Origin: Brevundimonas albigilva
GTDB taxonomy: Bacteria > Pseudomonadota > Alphaproteobacteria > Caulobacterales > Caulobacteraceae
Assembly: GCF_023503965.1 (NCBI RefSeq)
Contig: NZ_CP097298.1
Location: 2,621,001 to 2,685,000, forward strand
Direction: 5' to 3'
Length of the DNA stretch: 64,000 bases
The notes under the pieces are model-generated. The model did not search any database, was not told the DNA's origin, and was given only the letters and a program-made list of their open reading frames with translations. Position 1 is the stretch's first letter. Each line of letters begins with the position of its first letter. Below, piece after piece: positions 39,380-49,397 of this stretch. Both the position numbers and the translations under genes were made by a program.

Positions 39380-39684
39380 TTGGGCGTCTCCTGCGGTTTG
39401 AGCGGGGCGGGGGCGTCGGCGCGGCTTCCAGCGCCGGCGATGTCCATCAGGAAGGCCATGGCCTCCTCGACGGCGGAGATTTCCAGGCGATAGCGGATGG
39501 TCTGGCCGTCGCGCTCGGGGCTGACCAGGCCGGCTTCCTTCAGGGCGTTGAGGTGGCCGGTTATGGTGGGCCAGCTCATGTCGAAGGCGGCGGCGATGTC
39601 GCCTGACGCCAGCGGGCCCGCGCGCAGCATGGCGATGATGCGACGGCGCACGGGATGCGACAGGGCCTTGAACAGAGTGTTCAT
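39376..39684 (-). CDS. ArsR/SmtB family regulator, SdpR-like (module 1)
   Basis: A 102-residue winged-helix repressor. NTLFKALSHPVRRRIIAMLR and DIAAAFDMSWPTITGHLNAL are the DNA-binding core, similar to the regulator at 37356 and to SdpR. Its start lies next to repeats CTAATTAG and CTAATTA at 39694-39717 that are likely its operator. It heads the operon with the SdpI-like protein and hydrolase. Confidence 0.88.
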   Translation of the reverse strand: MNTLFKALSHPVRRRIIAMLRAGPLASGDIAAAFDMSWPTITGHLNALKEAGLVSPERDGQTIRYRLEISAVEEAMAFLMDIAGAGSRADAPAPLKPQETPK

Positions 39685-39693
39685 AGCGACATC

Positions 39694-39717
39694 CCTAATT
39701 AGGAGAACTGCTAATTA
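39694..39717. promoter_or_regulatory. Candidate SdpR-like operator, module 1
   Basis: Two copies of CTAATTA separated by ten bases (the first within palindromic CTAATTAG) lie ten bases upstream of the ArsR-family start. AT-rich elements are rare in this sequence. They share the CTAAT half-site with the palindrome in front of module 2. Confidence 0.5.
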
Positions 39718-39821
39718 CAAGTGGCGGACTCGAACATTCCGGCCTTCCGCCATTGCAAAGCAGTCGCAACGGCGCGTAGAGAGCGCCGTCTCCTCCTCCT
39801 CCTGAGAATGCGTTGCAATTC

Positions 39822-41999
39822 ATGGTTCGCTCCTCCCGCCGCCGTTTCGCCTGCGCCGCCAGCCTGCTGGCGCTGACCGTCGCCGCCCCCGCCCTGGCCC
39901 AGACCGGCGGTGCGGAGCCCGCCCAGCTGGACGAGATCGTGGTGACCGGATCGCAGGTGCGGCTGCCGGGCGCGGCGGCGGGCGGCCAGGTGGCCACGGG
40001 CGGCCGGGTCGGCCTGTTCGGCAATCTGGATGCGATGGACACGCCGTTCGCCTCGACCAGCTACACCGAGAAGCTGGTGCGCGATCAGCAATCGCGCAGC
40101 ATCGGCGACGTGCTGCAGAACGATCCGGTCGTGCGGGTGTCCAAGGGCTTCGGCAACTTCCAGGAGCTGTACGTCATCCGCGGCTTCCCGGTCTATTCGG
40201 ACGACATGACCTACAACGGCCTGTACGGCGTGCTGCCGCGCCAGTTCGTGGCCGCCGAACTGGTCGAACGGGTCGAGGTGTTTCATGGCGCCACCGCCTT
40301 TCTGAACGGCGCGGCGCCGGGCGGCAGCGGCGTGGGCGGGGCCTTCAACCTGGTGCCCAAGCGGGCGGGATCCCAGCCGCTGACCCGCCTGACCGCCGGC
40401 GTGTCGGGCCATGATGAAATCTACGCCGCCGCCGACCTGGCCCGCCGCTTCGGCCAGGACGACGAATGGGGCGCGCGCCTGAACCTGGTCAGCCGCGACG
40501 GCGAGGGTTCGGTCGAGGGCGAGGACGGCCAGCTGCGCGTCGTCGGTCTGGGCCTGGATCGCCGGGGCGATCGTGCGCGCTTCTCGGCTGACCTGGGCTG
40601 GCAGGACCACCGCATCGACGCCCCGCGTCCGACCGTGACGCCGGCGGGCGCCATCCGGCCCCGCCGTCGGCCGACGTCGACTTCGCCCAGCCCTGGACCT
40701 ACACCGACGAGGAACAGCTGTTCGGCGCCGCGCGCGGCGAGTTCGACCTGACCGACGACGTCACCGTCTGGGCGGCCTTCGGCGGCCGGCAGGGCAAGGA
40801 GGACAACGTCCTGGCCAATCCGACGGCCCAGGCCGACGGGACCCTGAGCGCCTACCGTTTCGACAATGTGCGCGAGGACACGGTGTGGTCCGGCGACATC
40901 GGCGTCCGGGCCGATCTGACCACGGGGCCGGTGGGGCACCGGCTGGTCGCCTCGGCCTCGCAGGTGCAGTCCAAGTCCGAGAACGCCTACGCCTTCTCCG
41001 ACTTCTCGGGCTTCCCCAGCGATCTGTATAATCCGGTGTTCACGCCCGCGCCCAACCCCGACTTCTTCGTCGGCGGCGACCTGGACGATCCGGGCGTGAC
41101 CGAGCGGGTCAAGACCTCCTCCGTCGCCGTCGCCGATATGCTGAGCCTGTTCGACGGCCGCCTGCTGGCTACGATCGGCGCCCGCTACCAGGAGATCGAG
41201 ACCAAGTCCTACGAGTATAATACGGGGGCCGGTCTCTCGTCCTATTCCAGCGATGCGATGACCCCGGCCTTCGCCCTGGTGTACAAGCCGTCCGACGCCA
41301 TCTCGCTCTACGCCAACTACGCCGAGGCGCTGGTTCCGGGCACGACCGCGCCGGCGGTGGTCAACGGTGTGCGGGTCGTCAACGCCGGAGAGGTGCTCGA
41401 GCCCTATCGCGCAGAACAGATGGAAGTCGGCGCCAAGTACGACGCCGGTTCGTTCGGCGGCACGCTGAGCGTCTTCCGCACCACCTTGCCGTCCGCCTAT
41501 TTCGACGCGGACACGGGCGTCTATAGCGACGGTGGCGAACAGGAAAATCAGGGCGTCGAGCTGACCGTGTTCGGCGAGCTGATCACGGGCCTGCGCCTGA
41601 TCGGCGGCGCGACGTGGCTGGACACCGAGATCAACCAGGCGCTGAACCCGGCGCTGGAAGGGCAAGTCGGCCATCGGCGTGCCGGACTTCCAGATCAACG
41701 CCAACGTCGAATGGGACGTGCCGGGGCTGGACGGCCTGACGCTGGAGGGGCGGGCGATCCACACCGGCTCGCAGGCCGCGAGCGCCGACAACACGGTCGA
41801 ACTGGACAGCTGGACCCGCTTCGACGCGGGCGTCCGCTACGCCTTCGAGGCGGGCGGCAAGCCGCTGACCGTGCGGGCACGGGTCGAGAACGTGGCGGAC
41901 GAGGACCAATGGGTCGCCGTCGGCGGTTATCCGGGGTCGAACTATCTGACGCTGGGCGCGCCGCGGACCTATCGCCTGTCGGTCTCCGCGGAGTTCTGA
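39822..41999 (+). CDS. TonB-dependent siderophore receptor, two frameshifts
   Basis: About 725 residues. A signal peptide (FACAASLLALTVAAPALAQ) precedes the TonB-box region LDEIVVTGSQVRLPG. The plug has SIGDVLQNDPVVRVSKGFGN, LYVIRGFPVYSDDMTYNGLY and VERVEVFHGATAFLNGAAPG, as in ferrichrome/pyoverdine-type receptors. One base is lost near 40655 and one gained near 41660, so the frame is restored. The end AGVRYAFE-like strand then VGGYPGSNYLTLGAPRTYRL and SVSAEF is a normal C-terminus. With the PepSY membrane gene downstream, ferric siderophore uptake is likely. A TTG at 39813 is a weaker start. Confidence 0.87.
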
Positions 42000-42004
42000 G
42001 GCGG

Positions 42005-43092
42005 ATGAAGACGCGGACGATCCGCGCCTGGTCCTGGGTTCACAAATGGTCGAGCCTGGTCTCGACCCTGTTCCTGCTGATGTTGTGCCTGACCGGCCTG
42101 CCGCTGGTCTTCACCCATGAGCTGGACGAACTGCTGCTGGGCGACCAGGCCGCGACGGGCGATCTGGCCGCGCCGCGGCTGAGCCTGGACCGGGTTCTGG
42201 AAATCGCCCTGGCGAAAAGGCCCGGAGAGGTCCCCGCCTTCATGAGCTTCGACGAGGATCGGCCGGTGGTGAACGTCACCAGCATCGATCCCGACGGGCC
42301 GGCCGGGCGGTATACGTTCCAGCCGATCGACCAGACCACGGGGGCGGCCGCGCCGCCGGTGGCCGGCCATCCGGTGATGGAGTTCCTGCTGCAGCTGCAC
42401 ACCGACATGTTCCTGGGCCTGCCGGGGATGCTGTTCCTGGGGGCGATGGGGCTGCTGCTGGTGGCGGCGGTGGTGTCGGGCGTGGTGCTCTACGCCCCCT
42501 TCATGAGGCGGCTGCCGTTCGGCACGGTGCGGGTGAAGAAGGCCGCGCGGACGCGCTGGCTGGACTATCACAACCTGCTGGGCGTGGTGACGGTCGGCTG
42601 GGTGCTGGTGGTGGGGGTGACCGGCGTGGTCAACACCCTGGCGACGCCGATCCTGGCCTATTGGAAGGACACGGCGCTGAAGGAACTGACCGCGGCCTAT
42701 GATCGCCGGCGCCGACGGGCGAGCGCAGCTCGCTGGACGCGGCGGTGCAGCGGGCGCGGGCGGCCCTGCCGGGCATGCAGCTGCAGTTCGTGGCCTTTCC
42801 CGGCACGGCCTATTCGACCGACCACCACTATGCGGTCTTCTTCCACGGGGACACGCCGCTGACGACGCACATGACGACGCCGGCCCTGATCGACGCGCGG
42901 ACGGGAGAGCTGGCGGCGGTGGCGCAGATGCCGTGGTATGTAAAGACGCTGTCGGTGTCGCAGCCGCTGCATTTCGGCGACTACGGCGGGATGGCGCTGA
43001 AGATCCTGTGGGCGCTGCTGGACCTGGCGACCATCGTCATCCTGGGCTCGGGCCTCTATCTGTGGCTGGTCAAGCGTCGGAGGCCGGCATGA
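42005..43092 (+). CDS. PepSY-associated membrane protein, frameshifted
   Basis: About 362 residues with one missing base near 42705. Typical of the PepSY-TM family linked to siderophore receptors: a first membrane helix after WSWVHKWSSLVSTLFLLMLC, a second around FLGAMGLLLVAAVVSGVVLY, the conserved RWLDYHNLLGVVTVGWVLVV with a His, and a last helix in ALLDLATIVILGSGLYLWLV. Some members reduce ferric siderophores in the inner membrane. It begins five bases after the receptor gene. Confidence 0.85.
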
Positions 43093-43289
43093 GCCGTCCT
43101 CACCGCGCCAATCGAAAGGACCTGAGCCTGTGGGCGGTGTTCCGCGCGCCGATCGTGCTGTTCGTGCTGAGCCTGGCGGGCCTGGTCGGCGCCCTGCTGG
43201 AAGACGGCGCCTGGGACTGGATCGGCTCGGCGCTTCTGGCCTCGACCGTCGTGGCGACGGCCTGGGCCCTGGTCAGATCAAGAAGCTGA
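43089..43289 (+). CDS. Small hypothetical membrane protein
   Basis: A 66-residue protein with two membrane helices (FRAPIVLFVLSLAGLVGALL and IGSALLASTVVATAWALV). It overlaps the PepSY gene end by four bases and is the third gene of the presumed iron-uptake operon. Similar small proteins follow PepSY genes in other proteobacteria. Function unknown. Confidence 0.75.
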   Translation: MSRPHRANRKDLSLWAVFRAPIVLFVLSLAGLVGALLEDGAWDWIGSALLASTVVATAWALVRSRS

Positions 43290-43295
43290 GCGCGC

Positions 43296-44216
43296 CTACT
43301 GTGTTTGGGCTACTCGGCGTGTCATCCGGTTGGCGATCTCTCGAACGTGGAGACCGGTGCTGGCGCTGTTCGCGCGCGCGGAATACAGGCTTTGCAGATA
43401 GGCCTTGTCCCATGATGACAGGCCTTCCGGCCGCGCGTCGGGGTCCGAAAGCAGGTTCAGAATGGTGTCCAGGTGCGCGGTCGATGTGTGGATGTCGATC
43501 CGCGCCAAGGAGATCATAGCCAGATAGTCGCCCAGTGCGTGCGGGTTGACTGGACCCAGACGGGATGTGTCGACGATGATCAAGGACCGGGTGATCACTG
43601 TTTCATGCGCGGCGCTCAGTCGCCCGCTGTTGGGGTAAAGTCCTATTGGAGCCCGGATTTCAAAAGTGCCTCGGGGACGGCCGATCCGGAACGCCTGCTC
43701 TATGCCCGTGGTCTCGCGGGCCATGTACCAGACACGCACTGTTTCCCCTGGCGCGCGAAACGCGGTCAGGGCGCTTTCGGCATTCTGATTGAGGCTGACG
43801 TAGAAGGAGAAGGCGGAAGGATGGGCGTCAGCCAGTTCGTTGGCCAGGCGGTCGGAATCGTCGGTGAAAATGACGAGGACGTTCGGAACGCAGCCGGGAC
43901 CGCCGACGGCTCGTCCGGCGACGTGGGCGGCGGATGCAATCCGGTCGTTGAGCGTCTGGGCGATATCAGCGGGCAGGTTGACCACGCCGGGGCAGATGCG
44001 GGTGTCGAAGCGCGCAATCTGGCCTCCACGCTCGTGGACTTCGGACACGTCGGCTACGAAAGCCCGGACCACTTCATTAAGTCTTTGGGCGGTCACCTCC
44101 ACCGGCGGTAGTTGGGTCGGCTCGGAGCCTTCTTGGGCCGTCGCCGGAGACGACAAGACGATGGCCAACGAAAGCACGCTGGCAACTAGACACCAACAAC
44201 GGTCAAGTTTGCTCAT
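43296..44216 (-). CDS. Hypothetical secreted protein with TonB-box-like motif
   Basis: About 306 residues from ATG 44216 (44246 is an in-frame alternative). A signal peptide (CLVASVLSLAIVLSSPATAQ) is followed by QLPPVEVTAQRLNEVVRAFV. The PVEVTAQR motif looks like the N-terminus of TonB-dependent receptors, but the protein has no plug or barrel. The rest holds PNVLVIFTDDSDRLANELAD and RSLIIVDTSRLGPVNPHALG. The base composition is visibly less GC-rich than neighbouring genes. No known family was recognised. Confidence 0.75.
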   Translation of the reverse strand: MSKLDRCWCLVASVLSLAIVLSSPATAQEGSEPTQLPPVEVTAQRLNEVVRAFVADVSEVHERGGQIARFDTRICPGVVNLPADIAQTLNDRIASAAHVAGRAVGGPGCVPNVLVIFTDDSDRLANELADAHPSAFSFYVSLNQNAESALTAFRAPGETVRVWYMARETTGIEQAFRIGRPRGTFEIRAPIGLYPNSGRLSAAHETVITRSLIIVDTSRLGPVNPHALGDYLAMISLARIDIHTSTAHLDTILNLLSDPDARPEGLSSWDKAYLQSLYSARANSASTGLHVREIANRMTRRVAQTQ

Positions 44217-44298
44217 TGCAATCTGTTCCCTTTGGGAAGATTGCAACTCATGCTAGATAAAATGTCAATCTACGCCCAGCATCGGGGCGGGCTGCCGC

Positions 44299-44685
44299 CT
44301 AGATCGAGAAGCTGACGCCGCAGCCGCAGCTGGAGGCGGCGTTGGGGTTCTTGACCACGAATTGGGCGCCGGCCAGTTCGTCGACATAGGCGATCTCGGA
44401 GCCCTTCAGGAAGGGGATGGAGACCGGGTCGACCAGGGCGGTCTGGCCGTCCGCCTCGATGCGCAGGTCGTCGTCCTCAGCCGTCTCGACCAGGTCGAAC
44501 CGGTACTGGAATCCCGAGCAGCCGCCGCCGTCCACCGCCACGCGCAGCATCAGCGCCTTGCCCTCGGCCGCGCCCAGTCTGGCCAGGCGCTTGGCGGCGC
44601 TGGCGGCCAGGACGATGCCTTCCGGCGCGCGCGGCGCGACCGAGAAGGCGGGTGTGGACGGTTCTGTGGATTGGACGGTGCTCAC
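44299..44685 (-). CDS. erpA: Iron-sulfur cluster carrier protein, HesB/IscA/ErpA family
   Basis: A 128-residue A-type carrier that delivers Fe-S clusters to target enzymes. The three Cys ligands are present in [15 protein letters not shown] and [12 protein letters not shown]. The N-terminal ~20 residues are a Thr/Pro/Ser extension. ErpA-type proteins are needed for IspH and other Fe-S enzymes. It is divergent from dgt, 60 bases apart, a pairing seen in other alphaproteobacteria. Confidence 0.92.
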   Translation of the reverse strand: MSTVQSTEPSTPAFSVAPRAPEGIVLAASAAKRLARLGAAEGKALMLRVAVDGGGCSGFQYRFDLVETAEDDDLRIEADGQTALVDPVSIPFLKGSEIAYVDELAGAQFVVKNPNAASSCGCGVSFSI

Positions 44686-44745
44686 GCCTGTCTATATGAG
44701 GCGGGCGCGGGCGTTCGCAAAGGGCCCGCCTTCAAAGTTGATGAC

Positions 44746-45934
44746 GTGAGCCAGACGCCCAGAGCCGCCTACGCCGAGCTGCCCGAGCTGACGAAGGGCC
44801 GCCGCTTCTTCGAGCCGCCCAGCCGCACGCGCACCCCCTTCGCCCGCGACCGCGACCGCATCATCCACGCCACCGCCTTTCGCCGCCTGAAGGAGAAGAC
44901 CCAGGTCTTCGTGGCGCACGAGGGCGACCACTATCGCACCCGCCTGACCCATTCCCTGGAGGTGGCGCAGATCGCGCGGTCGCTGGCCCACGCGCTGCGG
45001 CTGGACGACGACCTGGCCGAGACCGTCGCCCTGGCCCACGACCTGGGTCATCCGCCCTTCGCCCACGCAGGTGAGGACGAGCTGGTCATCCAGATGGCCG
45101 AGTTCGGCGGCTTCGACCACAACGTGCAGAGCTTCCGCGTCGTCACGGAGCTGGAGAAGCGCTATCCGCAGTTCGAGGGCCTGAACCTGAGCTGGGAGAC
45201 GGTCGAGGGCGTCATCAAGCACAATGGCCCTGTGGCGCACCGGCTGGACGAGCCGGCCTGGTCGGTGGTGCGGCCCTATCGGCAGGGCGGGGAGGCGGAC
45301 TGGGACCTGGGGCTGGGCACCTTCGCCTCTCTGGAGGCCCAGTGCGCGGCGATCGCCGACGACATCGCCTACAACAACCACGACGTCGACGACGGGGTGC
45401 AGGCGGGGCTGTTCACCCTGCGCGACCTGGATCAGGTGCCGCTGATCGGGCCGATCCTGGCCGAGGTGCGGCGCGACTGGCCCGGCATCGACGAGCGGAT
45501 GCTGCGGATCGAGGCGGTGCGGCGCATGATCGGGGTGATGGTCGAGGACGTGCTGGCCGAGACGGCCCGGCGGATCGAGGACGACCGGGTCGGCTCGACG
45601 GAGGACGTGCGGTTGGCCAAGCGCACGATGGTCGACTTCTCGCGGTCCATGCACGCCGACCGGCGGTGCTGCGCAAGTTCCTGTTCGAACGGATGTATCG
45701 CCACTACCGCGTCAACCGCACGCGAAGCCAGGCGCGGCGGGTATTGTCGCAGCTGTTCGAGCTGTTCATGGCCGAGCCGGAGGTGATGCCGCCGGAATGG
45801 GGGCGCCCGCCATGACGGAGGATCGGACGCGGCGGGCGCGGGCGGTGTGCGACTACATCGCCGGCATGACCGACCGCTACGCCATCGAGGTGCACCAGAA
45901 GCTCTTCAGCCTCGACCTGGCGCTCGATCTGTGA
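44746..45934 (+). CDS. dgt: Deoxyguanosinetriphosphate triphosphohydrolase-like protein, two frameshifts
   Basis: About 396 residues once one missing C near 45661 and one missing G near 45802 are restored. HD-domain phosphohydrolase with [36 protein letters not shown] and the metal-binding [17 protein letters not shown]. The C-terminal pieces read [20 protein letters not shown] and [19 protein letters not shown]. These enzymes cleave dNTPs to nucleosides and triphosphate. GTG 44746 is chosen as start. In related genomes argS usually follows; here the SPOR gene follows directly. Confidence 0.92.
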
Positions 45935-46011
45935 TTCGAAAGCGCGGGGCGGCGGGTTAGGATGGCGGATCGGCGCACCGATCGCGCCGGATTGAGACGG
46001 CGGAGCGCCCC

Positions 46012-46800
46012 ATGTCCTTCGATGACGACAACCGACCTGGCCGCGGCGCCTATACGCCGCCGACCGACGACGACCTGCCCTTCCGCCGCAACAGTTTCGA
46101 TCCGCGCGACGGCGGCCGGCGCGTGGGCGGCGGGGGCGGCCGGACGCCGCCCGTGACCCTGATCGTCAGCGCGGCGGTGCTGCTGCTGCTGATCGTGGCC
46201 GTGATCTTCTTCTATCGCTCGGGCCTGCGCGCTTCGACCGACGCGCCGCCGGCGGTGGGCCAGCCCGTGGGCGAGATGAAGTCCGCACCGCCCATCGACG
46301 CCCAGCCGGTCGATCCGGCCGAGGGCGTTCGGGTCTATCGTGACGAGGCGACCGAGACGACCGACGCGCCGATCACCTTCACCCCGCCGCCGGAAGCGCC
46401 CCAGCCGCGTCCCGCCGCGCCGCCCGCATCGGCCCCGACCGGCCAGGGGCTGGCGCCAGCGGCCCCGGCGGCCTCGGCCACGCCTGCGCCGCGGCCCGCC
46501 CCGTCCGCCGCCTCGACGCCCGCCGCGCCGGCGCCAGCCCCTGCGCCCGCCGCGGCCGGGGGATCGGCCTCGGTCCAGATCGGGGCGTTCTCCTCCACCG
46601 AGATCGCGGATCGGGAATACGCCGCCGTGGCGGGACGCTTCGGCCAATACGCCTCGGGCGCCCAGAAGCGGGTGACGGAGGTGACGACGTCCAGCGGATC
46701 GACGCTCTATCGCACCGCCTTCGCGGGCCTGTCGCGCGAGCGGGCGACCGCCTTCTGCAACGCCCTGAAGGCGGCGGGCCGGGACTGCATCGTCCGGTGA
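46012..46800 (+). CDS. SPOR domain-containing membrane protein
   Basis: A 262-residue cell-envelope protein. A polar cytoplasmic N-terminus (about 1-45), one membrane helix (VTLIVSAAVLLLLIVAVIFF), a Pro/Ala-rich periplasmic linker (about 85-185) and a C-terminal SPOR domain (SVQIGAFSSTEIADREYAAV to FCNALKAAGRDCIVR) are in order. SPOR domains bind denuded septal peptidoglycan, so a role in division or wall turnover is likely. It overlaps nagZ by four bases. Confidence 0.9.
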   Translation: MSFDDDNRPGRGAYTPPTDDDLPFRRNSFDPRDGGRRVGGGGGRTPPVTLIVSAAVLLLLIVAVIFFYRSGLRASTDAPPAVGQPVGEMKSAPPIDAQPVDPAEGVRVYRDEATETTDAPITFTPPPEAPQPRPAAPPASAPTGQGLAPAAPAASATPAPRPAPSAASTPAAPAPAPAPAAAGGSASVQIGAFSSTEIADREYAAVAGRFGQYASGAQKRVTEVTTSSGSTLYRTAFAGLSRERATAFCNALKAAGRDCIVR

Positions 46801-47846
46801 CGTCGGCCGCCATCTACGGCTGCGCCGGCCATCGGCTGACGGAGGCGGAAAAGGCCTTCTTCGCCGAGGCGCGGCCGTGGGGCTTCATCCTGTTCCGGCG
46901 CAACATCGACACGCCGGACCAGGTGCGGGCCCTGACCGACGAGATGCGGGCCGTGCTGGGCGATCCCGACGCGCCCGTCCTGATCGACCAGGAGGGCGGG
47001 CGGGTCCAGCGGATGGGCCCGCCGCACTGGCCGAAATACCCCCCGGCCGACGCCTATCTGAAGACGGCGAACGACGTGAACGCCGCGCGGGAGACGGTCC
47101 GGCTGGGCGCGCGGCTGATGGCCCGCGATCTGCGAGAGGTCGGCGTCACCGTCGACTGCCTGCCGGTCCTGGACACGCCGGTGCCCGGCGCCCACGACAT
47201 CATCGGCGACCGCGCCTATGGCCGCGATCCGCAGACGGTCGCCCTCCTGGGCCGGGCGGCGGCGGAAGGGCTGCTGGCCGGGGGCGTGCTGCCCTGCATC
47301 AAGCATATGCCCGGGCACGGCCGCGCCTTCGCCGATACGCACAAGGCCCTGCCGACGGTCCATGCCGACCTGGACACGCTGGACGCCTGGGACTTCGCGC
47401 CGTTCAAGGCGCTGTCGGACATGCCCATCGGCATGACGGCCCATATCGTCTTCACCGCCATCGACCCGAAGCGCCCGGCCACGCAGTCGAAGGCCGCCAT
47501 CCGCCTGATCCGCGAGCATCTGGGATTCAAGGGGCTGCTGCTGTCGGACGACCTGGTGATGAACGCCCTGTCCGGCAGTCTGACGCAGAGGGCGCACAAG
47601 GCGTTGAAGGCCGGCTGCGACATCGTCATCCACTGGAACGGCGACATGGACGAGATGCGCCAGGTCGCCCAGGGCGTTGGACCGCTGAAGGGCGGGGCGC
47701 GTCGCCGCGCCGAGGCCGCCCTGGCCCGGATCGTGCGCACGCCGGAACCGTTGGACCCCGTGGCCGCGCACGACCGCTTCTTCCGCACCGTGGGCGGGCG
47801 GCTGGACGCCGCCAAGGGACCGGACGTGGGAGAGGCGCAGACGTGA
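46797..47846 (+). CDS. nagZ: Beta-N-acetylhexosaminidase
   Basis: A 349-residue GH3 glycosidase that removes GlcNAc from anhydro-muropeptides during peptidoglycan recycling. WGFILFRRNIDTPDQVRALT, VLIDQEGGRVQRMGPPHWP, the catalytic loop KHMPGHGRAFADTHKALP and the nucleophile Asp in LLLSDDLVMNAL are all present. It starts with GTG overlapping the SPOR gene. The following scpA and scpB complete a conserved cluster. Confidence 0.95.
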   Translation: MTSAAIYGCAGHRLTEAEKAFFAEARPWGFILFRRNIDTPDQVRALTDEMRAVLGDPDAPVLIDQEGGRVQRMGPPHWPKYPPADAYLKTANDVNAARETVRLGARLMARDLREVGVTVDCLPVLDTPVPGAHDIIGDRAYGRDPQTVALLGRAAAEGLLAGGVLPCIKHMPGHGRAFADTHKALPTVHADLDTLDAWDFAPFKALSDMPIGMTAHIVFTAIDPKRPATQSKAAIRLIREHLGFKGLLLSDDLVMNALSGSLTQRAHKALKAGCDIVIHWNGDMDEMRQVAQGVGPLKGGARRRAEAALARIVRTPEPLDPVAAHDRFFRTVGGRLDAAKGPDVGEAQT

Positions 47847-47894
47847 TCCGCACGGCGCGGCCTCAAGTAGCGCAAGGCGCGATAGGCCCAGAAA

Positions 47895-48728
47895 ATGTCT
47901 GAAGCGTTTCAGCCCAACCTGGATTTCAACGCCGAGGAGGTCGAGGACCGCGAGGCCTTCGTGGTCGACCTGGACGGATACGAGGGGCCGCTGCACGTGC
48001 TGCTGGCCCTGGCGCGGACGCAGAAGGTGGACCTGCTGAAGCTGTCGATCACCCAGCTGGCGGAACAGTATCTGGCCTTCGTGCATGAGGCGCGGCGGCG
48101 CAACTTCGCCCTGGCGGCGGACTATCTGGTGATGGCGTCGTGGCTGGCCTATCTGAAGTCGCGCCTGCTGCTGCCGCGCACCGACAAGGGCAAGCCGGAA
48201 GAGCCGCCGGCCGAGGAGATGGCCGCCGCCCTGGCGTTCCGCTTGCAGAAGCTGGAGGCGATGAGGAAGGCGGTGGAGCAGCTGATGGCGCGCCCCCAGC
48301 TGAAGCGCGACGTCTTCACGCGCGGCGATCCGGAGGCGACGGTGATCGTTCCATCCGACCGCATCGACGCCAGCCTGTATGAACTGATGAGCGCCTATGT
48401 GGTCCAGCGCAGGCGCGAGGAAGCCCGGCGATACGCCCCCGGCCAGCGCGTGGAGGCCTTTCCGCTGGAGGCGGCGCGCGACTGGCTGCGCGAGATCATG
48501 CCCAGACTGGCCGACTGGACCCCGCTGGATCGGGTCGCGCCGCACCGCCAGGACGAGGACGGCCCCAGTCAGGCCAGCTATACGGCGTCCACCCTTTCGG
48601 CCAGTCTGGAACTGGTCAAGGAGGGGGCGATGGACATCCGCCAGGCGCAGGCGTTCGCGGACCTGTATCTGAAGCGGCGCGGGGCAGCCGCTGGAAGTGA
48701 GGGGATGAGCGGATATTCTTATGTCTGA
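47895..48728 (+). CDS. scpA: Segregation and condensation protein A
   Basis: A 277-residue kleisin subunit of the SMC-ScpAB complex that organises and segregates the chromosome. VDLDGYEGPLHVLLALARTQ, KVDLLKLSITQLAEQYLAF and DYLVMASWLAYLKSRLLLP form the SMC-binding N-terminal domain, and SLELVKEGAMDIRQAQAFAD lies near the C-terminal one. It overlaps scpB by eight bases. Confidence 0.95.
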   Translation: MSEAFQPNLDFNAEEVEDREAFVVDLDGYEGPLHVLLALARTQKVDLLKLSITQLAEQYLAFVHEARRRNFALAADYLVMASWLAYLKSRLLLPRTDKGKPEEPPAEEMAAALAFRLQKLEAMRKAVEQLMARPQLKRDVFTRGDPEATVIVPSDRIDASLYELMSAYVVQRRREEARRYAPGQRVEAFPLEAARDWLREIMPRLADWTPLDRVAPHRQDEDGPSQASYTASTLSASLELVKEGAMDIRQAQAFADLYLKRRGAAAGSEGMSGYSYV

Positions 48729-49391
48729 CCTGTCGTTCCAGCCCGACGAAGCCGAGATCGAGCGGCGCGTGGAGGCCCTGCTGTTCGCCGCCGCCGGGCC
48801 GTTGAGCGCCGCCGAGATCGCCGCCCGCCTGCCGGACAACGTCAATGTGGCGCGCGCCCTGTCGGGCCTGCGCGCCCGCTACGAGGGGCGCGGGGTCGAG
48901 CTGGAGTGCGTGGCCGACCGCTGGCGGTTCCGCACCGCGCCGGACCTGGCCTTCATGATGACCGAGGAGCGCGAGGAGCCGCGCCGCCTGTCCAAGGCCG
49001 GGCTGGAGACCCTGGCCATCATCGCCTACCACCAGCCCGTCACCCGCGCCGAGATCGAGAGCGTGCGCGGCGTCAGCCTGTCGAAGGGCACGCTGGACCT
49101 GCTGCTGGAGATGGGGTTCGTGCGCCTGCGGGGCGGCGGCGCACGCCGGGCCGGCCCGTGACCTACGCCACGACGGACCGCTTCCTGGAGCATTTCGGCC
49201 TGGCCACCCTGTACGATCTGCCCGGCGTCCAGGAGATGAAGGCGGCGGGCCTGCTGGACCTGTCGCTGCCGGTCGGTTTCGAGGTCCCGGATCCGACGCG
49301 CGCGTCCGAAGCCGACGACGAGGACGGAAGCCTGCCGCTGGAAGACGACGCCCCCGAGTTCGCCCAGGACTTCGTCGGCGAGGACCGCTGA
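48721..49391 (+). CDS. scpB: Segregation and condensation protein B, frameshifted
   Basis: About 223 residues across one missing G near 49135. The two winged helices of ScpB are seen: EIERRVEALLFAAAGPLSAA, then LSKAGLETLAIIAYHQPVTR and AEIESVRGVSLSKGTLDLLL. After the break comes TPGRPVTYATTDRFLEHFGL and LYDLPGVQEMKAAGLLDLSL, then an acidic tail. tatABC, which often follows scpB in relatives, is absent here. Convergent with ispH. Confidence 0.93.
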
Positions 49392-49397
49392 AGCGGT

